A stretch of 64,000 bases of DNA from Microbulbifer harenosus (GCF_005771435.1 NZ_VANI01000007.1:124001-188000); one strand, 5' to 3'; positions 17,710 through 27,544 are shown, numbered from the stretch's first letter. A program made the numbers and translations. Notes: generated by a model from the letters alone, not told the origin.

Positions 17710-20313
17710 TTACTGGCGCTCGATTACCAGGTTGTCGATGGTTATGGGGCCGGCGCCGTTTTCGCAGCGGAACAACAACGATGAGTGATCGGTGCCCACA
17801 CTACTTTCCACGGTGACGGTGCCGACGGCGATGGAATCCGCTTCAACGCTGTATATACGGGATGCGCTTTCCTGCCAGATTGAGTTGGCCGCACCGGTAG
17901 TGTTGTTATCCACTTGGATCTGGCACTTCTTGCTGCCGGTTTCACTCGGAGTACTATTGGCCAGCACATCGAAACGAATACGGTAGGGCTGACTCAGATC
18001 CAACACACCATCAAGAGCGGCTTCGGTGTCAGTACTCGCCGTGGGGGTTTCCGGTGACTTGTCACCAATTGTGAAACGCGCATTGGTCAGGCTGAGGGCA
18101 CCGCTTGCGATGAGCATGTTTGAGCCCCCACCGCTCACTGCGTAGAAAGGCACTTCAGTAGTGCTGTCGACACTGATGCTCTTGTAGGCTGTGGTGAAGA
18201 AGTTACTGGACGAGCCATCGCCATCCGTAGCTGCAAAACTTTCACTGAGAATCACATTGGAGCTGCCGTCACCACTGCCCGCATAAGCACCCAGCTCGCC
18301 GATTGTGGCTGGTAGCTTGCCTTTAAGTTCTGCAGGGCTCATGGCCGCCACCAGCGGATCGGCGCTCCAGAGCATCCAGTCCACTTCGGCGAAATGACCG
18401 GAACTGGAGTCTTCTCCGATGCGAATGCGGTTTGCACCTCCGCCACCGGCGCGGCCGGTACCCTTGATTGCGGCGTCGACGACGCCGTCATCGGAGGGGG
18501 TAAACAGGTCGGTAATGTTCTCACCATCGCGGTAGATCACAGCGGTAATGTTGTTCGCGCCGGCTACGGCGGGATCTTCCACCGTGTAGCTCACGTGATA
18601 GATGTGGTAGCGCTGCTTTTCACCGTCTGCAAGTGTCATTCTCACATCCGCCTGGGCGGTTTCACCAGTGCTGGAGTCACCGGCCACACCATTCAGGAAG
18701 CGCTCCAGTTGAATACGACCTTTACCGCCATCCTTGGGGGTACCGTCATTGGGACGCAGCAGCAGTTTTACGCGGCTGTCACTGGGGCTTGCGAACACGG
18801 TTTCCACTTCAATACCGCGGTCAGTGCTTTTGGACACGTCCACACGCGCAATAAGAGTGAAGTGCTGCGGATATTGCTCGGCGAAGATGCCGGTCAGATC
18901 GCCCTTACTGCGCGCACCAGCGTCAGCAGTGGTGTTGAGTGTCGATGTACCGTTTTTGTTACTGGCGAACAGCACGTTGCCGTCCGGATAGCTGAGCTGG
19001 CCAGCACTGGCAGCATTCAATATCAGGGCACCACTGGTATCCGGAGACACACAACCGTCCCACACACTCCAGGCAACATCCGCACCTATGTCACTGGTGG
19101 TGGTGAGTTTGCAGCCCAGGGGCTCAACGGGAGTGGCACTGGCCGAGGTGCTCCAGTCGCTGTCACCAACGTTATTGGTCGCACGCACCCAGACGTAATA
19201 GTCCGTGCCATTGGTCAGCCCGGTAAGGGTAGTGCTGGTTTCGGTCAGGCCTTCCACCAGGGTTGCGCCAGTGATGTCGTCGCTGGTGCTGTAGGCGAGA
19301 TCGTAGGTGGCTGCACCCACGATGCTGCCCCAGCTGACACCGAGCTGCGCATCCCCGGTCAAGACGGTGGGGGCTTCCGGGGCGTCCGGCGCGGTAGCCG
19401 GGGTGAACACGTTACAGGCCGGCAGCGCCGCCTGGCCATTCTCGTCCTGATATTCCACCAGCAGGTCATCGATGATCACCGTGTTACCACCCTCGACACG
19501 GAACTGCAGGAAAGAGGTGCCCTCGCCAACCAGTTCATCGACCGAAGCCCAGTCACTTATCACTTCGCCGCCCATACGGGGGCTGCCGGGCACGTTGATC
19601 TCCACGCGCTTGCCGGCTTCCAATTGGCTGACTGGTGCCTGGAAGATGCGCGAGTTGTTGCCGGTCCACAGGGAGTTACCTGCGTTGGAAGTGTTATTGT
19701 CCACGAACACCATCATGTTTCTGCCGCCGGATACGGCCTCCTTCACACAGAAGGAGATGCGATAGGGGCGGCCCAGATCCAGCTCACCCCAGGTGGCCAG
19801 GTCGCTACTGCTGGTGGTGTCTTTCTTCGGATCCTTGGCATCCTTTTCCGGCCGCGTCTGGCCGGCGGTGAAACGGCCAGTGTCCAGCAGCAGCGCCGGG
19901 TTGCCGTTGTCGCTGACGATCCCCATCTGCGCAAGATTGACCGCGGGGCCGTCCGTCGGCGTGTCGTTCAGGAAGAAACAACAAGTGGGATAGTAAAAGG
20001 ACGGGAAGGCATCATTGGAATTGCTGGCGCTGAGTGCCTTGTATTCCTGACTGAAGAAAAACTCCGTATCGGCCTCGTCGAAGTTTACAAACAGGCCGTC
20101 ACCAAAGTTTTCCGAGAGAATCGGGCCGGTGCTGCCACCGCCGGAAGAGCTACTGCTGGATGAGCTGCCACCGGAAGAACTGCTGGATACCGGTGGCGGC
20201 GTGGTAACCACATCGCCTTCATTGTTCGCATCGGTGCCACCGCCGCCACAGGCAGTCAGTGTTCCCATAATGCACAACGCAAGTGCAGATTTCGCCCAAG
20301 GTAAAGGTTTCAT
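17710..20313 (-). CDS. large surface lipoprotein with duplicated domain, unknown function
   Basis: An 867-residue protein I do not recognise as a known family. The signal peptide ends in the lipobox LTAC (Cys22), then a polyserine linker to about residue 62. Residues 65-288 and 683-867 are two copies of one domain: both open with ILSE.F, contain an FF..YK..S segment and RFT.G..PE, then PYRI.F.V, a VDNNT…NS.W motif, and end in an I.ID.L..E strand. Between them lie a fibronectin type III domain (about 308-396) and a region of about 260 residues resembling a concanavalin-like beta-sandwich. AAGGGG precedes the start. It is followed by a TonB receptor gene on the same strand. A surface glycan-binding partner of the receptor, or a new pectin-active enzyme, are both possible. 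Confidence 0.8.
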   Translation of the reverse strand: MKPLPWAKSALALCIMGTLTACGGGGTDANNEGDVVTTPPPVSSSSSGGSSSSSSSSGGGSTGPILSENFGDGLFVNFDEADTEFFFSQEYKALSASNSNDAFPSFYYPTCCFFLNDTPTDGPAVNLAQMGIVSDNGNPALLLDTGRFTAGQTRPEKDAKDPKKDTTSSSDLATWGELDLGRPYRISFCVKEAVSGGRNMMVFVDNNTSNAGNSLWTGNNSRIFQAPVSQLEAGKRVEINVPGSPRMGGEVISDWASVDELVGEGTSFLQFRVEGGNTVIIDDLLVEYQDENGQAALPACNVFTPATAPDAPEAPTVLTGDAQLGVSWGSIVGAATYDLAYSTSDDITGATLVEGLTETSTTLTGLTNGTDYYVWVRATNNVGDSDWSTSASATPVEPLGCKLTTTSDIGADVAWSVWDGCVSPDTSGALILNAASAGQLSYPDGNVLFASNKNGTSTLNTTADAGARSKGDLTGIFAEQYPQHFTLIARVDVSKSTDRGIEVETVFASPSDSRVKLLLRPNDGTPKDGGKGRIQLERFLNGVAGDSSTGETAQADVRMTLADGEKQRYHIYHVSYTVEDPAVAGANNITAVIYRDGENITDLFTPSDDGVVDAAIKGTGRAGGGGANRIRIGEDSSSGHFAEVDWMLWSADPLVAAMSPAELKGKLPATIGELGAYAGSGDGSSNVILSESFAATDGDGSSSNFFTTAYKSISVDSTTEVPFYAVSGGGSNMLIASGALSLTNARFTIGDKSPETPTASTDTEAALDGVLDLSQPYRIRFDVLANSTPSETGSKKCQIQVDNNTTGAANSIWQESASRIYSVEADSIAVGTVTVESSVGTDHSSLLFRCENGAGPITIDNLVIERQ

Positions 20314-20832
20314 ACTTACCCCTTCTCTCTCTTTTTTAAATCGTTATTTTTATGAGCCCGGGTCATACGCCCGGAGAGCTTCCTGATGGCGGCACTGTTT
20401 GAATTATTGAGTGCGCGGTTACCACCCAGGCCCAGCCTTGACACTTATTGGTTTGGCAATGAAAACAGATTGGTTAGGCATATTCAACCATTTGTACCAA
20501 CTAGAAATGAACAGATTGGTAACCGGTCTTACAAGAATCATTTGGCGCCAAATGTGTTCAAAAAACACTCAAACAAGAGGGTTTTTGTAGTTTTCCTACA
20601 AGGATTGTGATGCATATCGCAGGGGATTTGCCGCTGCAGCGGCGCGGTAAGTTTCAGAAAGTGGCCAGACCAGATAGCGAAGTCCTGGCCCCACTTGCAG
20701 TGAGGCCAGGTTGCGCCCGGTCGTCTAGAACCGCGGCACGAGTATCGGTGGCCGCCATGATCAACAGAAAGGCCAGGCCGATCACCCAACCTTTTCCTTC
20801 GGGTATTTTTACTGGAATCACTATCTGCTCTG
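20314..20832. other. intergenic region upstream of the lipoprotein gene
   Basis: About 520 bases with no convincing gene. The AT-rich half (20440-20600) contains repeated ATTGGTT/TTGGTAACC-like elements that loosely resemble the operator motif found elsewhere in the window, so the promoter of the lipoprotein and receptor genes probably lies here. The 20607-20832 part holds nothing I can identify. Confidence 0.4.
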
Positions 20833-20869
20833 GAAAGACAGGGCCCTGCGCACGCTTGCGCAGGGCCTG
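20833..20869 (-). terminator. hairpin after the pectin methylesterase gene
   Basis: AGGGCCCTGCGCA and TGCGCAGGGCCT pair over a short loop immediately after the stop codon of the methylesterase gene. The tail on the minus strand is TCTTTCC, only partly T-rich, so this is a moderate terminator. Confidence 0.6.
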
Positions 20870-20874
20870 TGTGT

Positions 20875-23800
20875 TTACTGGGTCAGTTGAATATCTTCGA
20901 AGGTGAAGGACTGATCGTCGTAATACGGCGCCGCGAACAGGCCGACCTTGATCGTATCTGGCATGTCGGTGAAGGTGTTGCCCCATCCGCTGGAGTAGGT
21001 GACACCGCCATCGGTAGAGTAATAGGCCTTGTACTGCTGCCCTACCCGCTGCAGTTTGAAGTAGAGATTGTCACCCGGGGTTAGTACAGTCCCATCACCG
21101 CTTTTGCCCCAACCACCACCATCGGCCAGGACATGACCGTATTGGGTTACCCATTCGGCGCCCAACATGTACATGCCAACATGTGCCAGCGGTGAGTTGC
21201 TGCCGCTGCTTACATCGCATTCACACATCATCAGCCCCACCGGGAACTGATTGGCCGCATAAGGTACGCCTGCACTTTTCAACTTCGCAGTAAAGGTGAA
21301 GTCGCCGGTTACCTGCTGGGAAACCAAATAGAAAGACATACCACTTTCAAACTTACCGTCGCTCGCTGTAAAGGTAACAGCGGTGTCCGTTTGCTTGGTA
21401 ATACTGCCGCTCGCCGGAGTAATCGAACCCTGAGTGCCCAGCAGCAGGCCGGCGCCGCTCCAGGACTCTGACGGTAGTTCGGTCACCACGCAGTGATCGT
21501 CACCGGTGTCTTCCGGGTACGGATCCCAGCCTTCACCGCTGTTCCAGCTAGCAAAAATCTGCGCGCGGGAACAGAAGCGGCTCAACATCTCCTCTTCAGT
21601 CAGTTGATAACAGCTGCCGGAAGTGCCACAGCGGCTGCTCATATCCAGCGGACTGCCGGCGAGATCAGTGCTGCCGTATTCACGCCAGCCGGAATCCGCG
21701 CTGGCAATTTTGGGATTGGGCGCGGGCTGGCTGTTGATTCCTTCATACGCCCACCCCTCCGCGGACACATGGGTGTCCATGGCGGTATTGATGAACGTGA
21801 CATTGTCGTAGTAGCTGCTGCTGCCGCCACTGCGTGCCAGGTAGGTGGTGCCGGGCTGGATGGTGACACCTTTGGGGCCCGCTCCCTGGGTGAGCTTCGA
21901 GTTCAGGAATACGAAGCCGGGTGCGCTCGGATCTGGCGTGCGCGCCTGCAGCAGGTAGCCTCCGCTGCTGGTAGCCTCGGCGCTTTTGGAATCACCAACC
22001 GAGCGAATTTCCGAATTTTCAAATACGGTGGCGGTGCTGTAGCCCCAGATGAAATCCACATTGCCTACGATCAGCGCATTGTGAAACCAGTTGTAGCCTT
22101 TCAGCAGTAGTGTGTCCTGCTCGGAATAGAAGGCAGCATCACGCACAACCAACCGCCCTTCACTGTTGAAGTACAGGGTTTCCGCCTGATCACCAGCACC
22201 GGTGCGCAGATGTGTATTCTCGATGCTGAGATTCTGCAGGGTGAGCATGTCACCGCCTTTCACCAGGAACAGGGTGCGACCTTCACTGCCGCCATTCAAC
22301 CCTTCATAGTTCTCGTAATGAATACGCGTCTGGTCAGCCCCGGCACCCAGAATGGTGAGATTGTTTTTACTGGAGAGATACAGCATTTCACGGTAATCGC
22401 CCGCAGCGATCGTGATGCTCGCCGCTTCGTCCGCCGCGACATTCTCCATCACGTGATTGAGAGCGCCCTGCACGGTACGAAAATCTGCAGCGCCGTCGTC
22501 GTCCACCGTGACATCGGCACCGGTAGGCAGTGCCGCGCGGGTGGTGAAGGTCCAGCCGGTGGCTTTACCTAGTCCGATAAAATCGCTGCCATTCAACTTC
22601 GCGCCCTGTACCAGGTCGGAACTGATCGCCACGAAGTATTCCACACCGGGTTCCAACACATCGGTGTGCGGCGCTATGGTGAGCGTATTACCGCTGACGG
22701 TGAAGGGTGTAGTGTTCAGTGTGCGGGTTTGGGTCTGCCCTTTGTAACCGAGGGTATCGGTTTCACCACCGGCGCGGATAGCATCCACCTCGGCATTATT
22801 GTCTACGCGGAAAATCCGTACGGAACCAACGGCTTCATTCAGGGCCGGCGCATTGTCGAAGGTGATACTGAGGCGGGTATCCTCGTACTCACCGGTAGCG
22901 CCGGGTAGCGGTGAAACCCTCGCACTGATATCGCCATATGTCGCAGTGGGCATTTCAAATGCCTTGGCCACTTCTACGCTGATGGTCCGCTGCAAGCTGC
23001 CGTCGGAACCGCTACTGAAGGTAATTTCCGCAGAGCCCTGTGACTGCGGCGATAGCTTTACAAGGTTGCCAACGACCTCGACAGAAACCACATTGGTGTC
23101 ACTGGATACCGCTTCAAAGGTATCCGGAGTGACGCCATCGCTCTGTATCGCGGTGACATTAATTTCCAGGGCCGGATCACCCGCCGTGGCGGTCCAGGTG
23201 GACTCGGCATAATCGATGGTGAGCTGCACTGGCTTCACCGCGGGATCTCCCACTTTCACGTAGTCCACTTCGAAGGAGCGGTTGTAAGTGAAGAAGCCAA
23301 TACGGCCCGCGGTAGTGTATTTGCTGTCGGCATCCGTATATGTACCAAGCTCCTCGCCGTCTAGATACACGGTTACTTGGTTGCCCACCATATCGTAGCG
23401 CACGGTGTACCAGCTGCCGTCAATGGCATCCTGGGTTCCTAGAAGCAGCGGCTTTTTGACCTGCACTTCACGACTGACAGAACCAGTCGCACCGTTGTCA
23501 TCACTGCTGGCGTAACCCGCTTCCACCTGCGTGGATTCGGGGCTGCCCTGCATGTTCAGGCCACCGAAATACCACTGCAGAGGTCCCTGATAGCGGCCAA
23601 TACCGTATATCTGTTTATTGCCGTTATTGCTATTGGCGCGCGGACGAATACGGTACTCTACAAAGTAATCCGCAGGCACACTGCCAAACGCCCCCTCTTT
23701 CACCAAAATCAGTTCGCCCTCCCGCAAGTTTTCTCCGCGGATCCCGGCAGTGAACATCAAAGACTTGCCTTTGTCGCCCTCGTCAAGAATGTCGAAGACG

Positions 23801-24162
23801 CCCGGGTCACTGAGACCGTAGCCATCGATCACCGCGTCCCAGGTACTTTCAAATTCACCGTCTTCAAAGTCGTCACAGAAATACAGGCCGGTTTCCGGAC
23901 AGGTGAATACACTGGACTGAGGCTCTTCCGGATCAACAGGATCTACCGGGTCTGTTGGCTCTTCGGGTTCGGTGGGCTCTTCCGGATCTGTTGGCTCCTC
24001 GGGTTCTGTCGGCTCCTCGGGTTCTGTAGGTTCTTCCGGCTCTGGCTCCGGTGTCACGATTGGATTGAGTTCCACCAGTTCTTTTTTGCTGCCGTCGTCG
24101 CTACAGCCCGCCAATAGGCTGCTGAGCAGCGCGGCCATCAGTGCGCCATGTACTCTCATCAA
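20875..24162 (-). CDS. multidomain pectin methylesterase (CE8) lipoprotein
   Basis: A 1095-residue lipoprotein with lipobox LLAGC (Cys20). Residues about 40-82 are an acidic repeat of EEPTEPEEPTDP units that acts as a stalk. Residues 88-310 look like a concanavalin/LamG-type sandwich, 315-540 two Ig-like domains, about 545-850 the CE8 esterase, and 890-1095 another sandwich domain. CE8 motifs: FRTVQGALNHV, YSEQDTLLLKG with one catalytic Asp, and GNVDFIWGYSTATVFENSEIRS with the second; the Arg is probably in YLARSGGS, where the usual GRPW form is altered. CE8 enzymes release methanol from homogalacturonan so that lyases can cut it. Upstream is an operator-like site at 24228. The flanking domains probably bind polysaccharide. 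Confidence 0.87.
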   Translation of the reverse strand: MMRVHGALMAALLSSLLAGCSDDGSKKELVELNPIVTPEPEPEEPTEPEEPTEPEEPTDPEEPTEPEEPTDPVDPVDPEEPQSSVFTCPETGLYFCDDFEDGEFESTWDAVIDGYGLSDPGVFDILDEGDKGKSLMFTAGIRGENLREGELILVKEGAFGSVPADYFVEYRIRPRANSNNGNKQIYGIGRYQGPLQWYFGGLNMQGSPESTQVEAGYASSDDNGATGSVSREVQVKKPLLLGTQDAIDGSWYTVRYDMVGNQVTVYLDGEELGTYTDADSKYTTAGRIGFFTYNRSFEVDYVKVGDPAVKPVQLTIDYAESTWTATAGDPALEINVTAIQSDGVTPDTFEAVSSDTNVVSVEVVGNLVKLSPQSQGSAEITFSSGSDGSLQRTISVEVAKAFEMPTATYGDISARVSPLPGATGEYEDTRLSITFDNAPALNEAVGSVRIFRVDNNAEVDAIRAGGETDTLGYKGQTQTRTLNTTPFTVSGNTLTIAPHTDVLEPGVEYFVAISSDLVQGAKLNGSDFIGLGKATGWTFTTRAALPTGADVTVDDDGAADFRTVQGALNHVMENVAADEAASITIAAGDYREMLYLSSKNNLTILGAGADQTRIHYENYEGLNGGSEGRTLFLVKGGDMLTLQNLSIENTHLRTGAGDQAETLYFNSEGRLVVRDAAFYSEQDTLLLKGYNWFHNALIVGNVDFIWGYSTATVFENSEIRSVGDSKSAEATSSGGYLLQARTPDPSAPGFVFLNSKLTQGAGPKGVTIQPGTTYLARSGGSSSYYDNVTFINTAMDTHVSAEGWAYEGINSQPAPNPKIASADSGWREYGSTDLAGSPLDMSSRCGTSGSCYQLTEEEMLSRFCSRAQIFASWNSGEGWDPYPEDTGDDHCVVTELPSESWSGAGLLLGTQGSITPASGSITKQTDTAVTFTASDGKFESGMSFYLVSQQVTGDFTFTAKLKSAGVPYAANQFPVGLMMCECDVSSGSNSPLAHVGMYMLGAEWVTQYGHVLADGGGWGKSGDGTVLTPGDNLYFKLQRVGQQYKAYYSTDGGVTYSSGWGNTFTDMPDTIKVGLFAAPYYDDQSFTFEDIQLTQ
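23930..24055. repeat. tandem repeat encoding a Glu/Pro/Thr stalk
   Basis: Repeats of about 15-18 bases encoding EEPTEP/EEPTDP run near the 5' end of the methylesterase gene. Copies differ mainly at third codon positions, so the amino-acid pattern is kept while the DNA has drifted. Such tracts can change in length by slippage. Confidence 0.7.
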
Positions 24163-24227
24163 ATACTCCTGATTTGTTGTTTATTGTTGTTACCCAACGG
24201 ATTCAAGAACCGCCGGTACATCACTCA

Positions 24228-24238
24228 TTGCCGAACCA
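24228..24238. promoter_or_regulatory. possible GntR/FadR-type site upstream of pectin methylesterase
   Basis: TTGCCGAACCA matches the FadR-subfamily pattern TNGTNNNACNA at all but one fixed base. It lies 66 bases before the methylesterase start codon. Confidence 0.35.
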
Positions 24239-24284
24239 ATCCCTAATAAGACCTAAGGTAAGACAAATGATCTTTTGCACAATT

Positions 24285-24321
24285 AAAACCGGGCCGTAGA
24301 CACACTCAACTACGAGCCCGG
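24285..24321 (-). terminator. Rho-independent terminator of the CE8-PL10 gene
   Basis: CCGGGC-C-GTAG and CTAC-GA-GCCCGG form a long stem with a small internal mismatch; read on the minus strand it ends in TTTTAATT. It lies 75 bases after the stop codon of the fusion gene. Confidence 0.72.
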
Positions 24322-24395
24322 ATTTTTACCGAACTATTTCCCGACCAGTTTTCGGATTTTCACCGGACACCACGGTACACAGGCGATCCCATACC

Positions 24396-27300
24396 TCAGT
24401 AGCCAACACTCTCGGCATAGGAAATAATTTTTTCGCCGTAGGCACCGCCCCAGCTGTATCCTTCACGCCGCTCTTCGGAGATATCCATGAGGTCATAGTA
24501 GGTTCCGCCATCACGATCGCTGAAAAAACCGGTGTTTGTGTAGAGGTCGTAAAAGCGATACCACATTCTATCGCCAGGGGAATAGACGATTTTCTCCCTG
24601 GTAGATTTATCGTAGGTATGGTCTTCCAAAATGGTATTCGGGCTGCGATACCAGGCCAGGGCCGCTTTCACTGCCGATTGGATTTCCGGCGTCTGCGGCT
24701 GGGTCATCAGGAAGCCGATGATCTCTGCGGATTCGCTGCCGCTGAGCGACGCCAGTTCGTAGGCGCGCGCGGCCTTGGGTTGATAATCCGTAGCGCCGTG
24801 TTGGGCACACCAGGCGGTCAAGACACCATTCTGTTTCCACTGTGCGCGCAGGATGTATTCCACCCCCAGATCGATCGCCGCGCGGAACTGCGCGCGATCA
24901 CTGCTGCTAAACACGTCAGAGTCAAACGGGGCTGCCCCCTTTTCTGCGTGATAAAGCACAGTCAGTACACGCGACATGGCATCGTCATTGAAGGTGACGT
25001 GATTTGCGTAGCCTCCCGTCCGCGGGTAGAACTGCGGCCAGCCACCGGATGGGTACTGCATGTCCAGCAGGTAATCCATCGCTCTTCGAGCGGCATCGCG
25101 GTAGGCGGCATTTCCCGTGCGTTTGTACATTTCCGCCATGTACGTCATCTCTGTGGTGGTCGCACCGTTATCGATGGTGGCGGAACCGCTGCCGCCATTG
25201 CCCGCACTGTTGTAGGCCTGGTTTTTCGGCCAGCCACCATTGTCGTACTGATGGGAGAGAATGATGTCTGCCTGCGTCGAGCTGAGGCTCCACTCCGTGA
25301 GATATTTGTTGAACCGGTTGTGCACCGGATTGCCTTCCTGCGCGAGCAGTGGCGCAACACCGCTGTAGCTTGGCACCCAGGAACCAAACAGATTTTCCAC
25401 GGTGTAACTTTGCGCTTGCGCGTCGGACAGCTGACTGGACTGGGCAACACGCTGGGCGATATCTGCACCGGGGCCGGTGTTCTGGTATTCGGCAAAACGC
25501 GCGGTATCCAGGGTATTGCCGCCCATGGCTCGCCAGCCGGCCGGCAGTATGTGTTCACCGAGGTTGACACCGAGATACGTGGTCGCGCCGTAGGGCCGCC
25601 AGTTTCTGCCAAGGGCGACACTGTCTGCGCTGACGGCAGATGACGCAGTTACCTGCCCGCCGAGAAACACGATGCCGTAGGGCTGGGTCTGTTCGGTACT
25701 GGGAGCGGTGATCGCGCTGCCGTTTCCTACACTGCGAATTTCACAGTTGTCGAACACGGCGGTGGCACCACCGAAAATGTAATCCACTGTGCCTTCTACA
25801 TAACAGTCCTTGAAATACTGCGAACCGCTGTGCACATACAAAGTATCCTGGTGACCGAGGAAACGGGTATTGCGAAACTGCACCCGCTCGGCAGCAATGC
25901 GCGCCGCTACGGCCTGAATTCCCGGGCCGTGGCTGTTTTCCATGGTGAGGTTTTCCACCGAAATATCATCGGCGGTAATCGAGATACTGGTACTGCCGGA
26001 GGTGCCCAGCGTACCGCCACTGCCATTCGATGTATCGGCGGTGTCGTTGTAGGTCAGCACCGTCGCGGCAGCCTGCCCCTTTTCCCCGCACAGTGTGAGT
26101 TTAGGTCTATCGATCAGCAGCTTTTCATAATAAACGCCCGGCCGAATACGAATCTGGATCGGCTGGCTGTTGGATGCGGAGACACTGTTGATCGCCGCCT
26201 GCACGCTGCTGAATTGCCCACTACCGTCTTTGGCAACGGTGATGACCGGCACACCGGTAATGTCATTGCAGTCGCGAACGGTATCGTCCGTCACCCCGCA
26301 GGCGCCGACCACCAGGCGGCTGCCACTTGCGGTCAGCGAATCTATATTGGGCAGGCCTCCGGCGGTTTGTGCCACCAGACGAATCCGGTTGTTGCCCGCC
26401 TGCAACGGCACCGCAACGCTCTCATTACTCCAAGTGGTCCAGGCGCCTGAGCCATTGAAATAGGCGTTCGCGACCACTGTACCATTTACCTCAATCGCGG
26501 CGGGCCGGCTTGTGGTCGAGGCATAGCGAATATCGACCAGTGCGCTGTGAGCGTAATCAGCATCGATACTGTAGCTGGCTGCGGCGCCCGTCACATTATC
26601 GGTATTGATAAATCCGCTGCCGCTATATCCGGCGTGGTTGTTGTCGATAGTTCCATCGGCACCACAGAAACCATCACTCTCCTGCAGCACCAGAGTGGTG
26701 CTGGTTGATATTACGGCATCATCGGCATTGGAATTGAATACGCTGCCATCGGTGTCGGTTATCTTGATCCAGTAATAGTAGGTACCATCAGCGAGGTCGT
26801 TGTCTGTGTATGAGTTGCCCGAAATACTGGCAACGATGCGGGTACGTCCTTGTGGATTTGGGTCTGTGTCGCGATAAATCGACTGGTAGGCAACATCGAT
26901 ATTGCTTGCATCCCACGTCAGGCCGGCATCATTCCCCGCAACCGTTACCGCCAGGTTGACGTTGCCGGTTACCGGGGTAGAACTGCCCGCGTAGGTTTCA
27001 AACTCGGCAACCGCCGGAGTTCCACTGCTGCTCAGGATTTCAAAATTGATCTTGGTGAGGCTGACACTTGCGAAACTTATGATGCCTGCGCCTGTGCCCT
27101 GGGCGAGCACATCACCGGTCTGGTGATTGACCATCTGCCAATCGCCGATGTTACCCTCAAAGCCCGAGGCCTCGCGAATCACAGCGCTGCTGACGGTGGT
27201 TGCACTGGACCACTTAACCGAAATGCGGCCGGTGCTGTCCTGTGGTGACCAATAGGTTGCCATATCGCCATCTACGACATTCGCGAAACTGGAACCACTT

Positions 27301-27431
27301 TGCTTCGAAGACCCGTCTGCTCCAGCCGTCAGCGACAGGTTGCTTTGCGTCTGTGCGTTGGCGCAGACAGATCCAAGCAGAGAAAACCCCACTCCGATGC
27401 CCAACATGGCATTCTTTCCCAACTTGATCAT
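24396..27431 (-). CDS. bifunctional pectin methylesterase (CE8) - pectate lyase (PL10)
   Basis: A 1011-residue secreted protein with two catalytic modules. After the signal peptide (… LLGSVCANAQ) come an F5/8-type binding domain (about 28-150), a fibronectin-like domain (155-245), a CBM35-like domain (250-375, opening LQESDGFCGADG), a CE8 esterase (390-700) and a PL10 lyase (705-1011). CE8 catalytic motifs are intact: GHQDTLYVHSG, EGTVDYIFGGATAVFDNCEIRS and ALGRNWRPYG. PL10 motifs are intact: TIDNGATTTEMTYMA, MQYPSGGWPQFYPR, NHVTFNDDAM and DRMWYRFYDL. One molecule could demethylate and then cleave homogalacturonan. No serine linker is present, unlike its neighbours. AGAGAGAAG precedes the start. 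Confidence 0.92.
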   Translation of the reverse strand: MIKLGKNAMLGIGVGFSLLGSVCANAQTQSNLSLTAGADGSSKQSGSSFANVVDGDMATYWSPQDSTGRISVKWSSATTVSSAVIREASGFEGNIGDWQMVNHQTGDVLAQGTGAGIISFASVSLTKINFEILSSSGTPAVAEFETYAGSSTPVTGNVNLAVTVAGNDAGLTWDASNIDVAYQSIYRDTDPNPQGRTRIVASISGNSYTDNDLADGTYYYWIKITDTDGSVFNSNADDAVISTSTTLVLQESDGFCGADGTIDNNHAGYSGSGFINTDNVTGAAASYSIDADYAHSALVDIRYASTTSRPAAIEVNGTVVANAYFNGSGAWTTWSNESVAVPLQAGNNRIRLVAQTAGGLPNIDSLTASGSRLVVGACGVTDDTVRDCNDITGVPVITVAKDGSGQFSSVQAAINSVSASNSQPIQIRIRPGVYYEKLLIDRPKLTLCGEKGQAAATVLTYNDTADTSNGSGGTLGTSGSTSISITADDISVENLTMENSHGPGIQAVAARIAAERVQFRNTRFLGHQDTLYVHSGSQYFKDCYVEGTVDYIFGGATAVFDNCEIRSVGNGSAITAPSTEQTQPYGIVFLGGQVTASSAVSADSVALGRNWRPYGATTYLGVNLGEHILPAGWRAMGGNTLDTARFAEYQNTGPGADIAQRVAQSSQLSDAQAQSYTVENLFGSWVPSYSGVAPLLAQEGNPVHNRFNKYLTEWSLSSTQADIILSHQYDNGGWPKNQAYNSAGNGGSGSATIDNGATTTEMTYMAEMYKRTGNAAYRDAARRAMDYLLDMQYPSGGWPQFYPRTGGYANHVTFNDDAMSRVLTVLYHAEKGAAPFDSDVFSSSDRAQFRAAIDLGVEYILRAQWKQNGVLTAWCAQHGATDYQPKAARAYELASLSGSESAEIIGFLMTQPQTPEIQSAVKAALAWYRSPNTILEDHTYDKSTREKIVYSPGDRMWYRFYDLYTNTGFFSDRDGGTYYDLMDISEERREGYSWGGAYGEKIISYAESVGY

Positions 27432-27544
27432 TCTCTTCTCTCTTTATCGTTATTTATTAATGTCTCGCGCCTGCCTGAGGGAACAATGCCGCTCCGCGGC
27501 CGGACAACACAGAATGGAGATCACACCCACATCAAAGTACATGC

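Noticed and set aside
18394-20163. 589-codon plus-strand open frame opposite the large lipoprotein
   Set aside because: Its product has no recognisable pattern, while the minus strand encodes a signal peptide, lipobox and repeated domains.
14641-20313. A SusC/SusD pair
   Set aside because: The receptor is of proteobacterial type and the lipoprotein shows no SusD-like helical repeats; only the gene order is similar.
20654-20986. Minus-strand frame with a hydrophobic GWVIGLAFLLIMAA segment after the methylesterase stop
   Set aside because: The frame begins inside the methylesterase gene, has no internal start before the hydrophobic part, and crosses a terminator hairpin.
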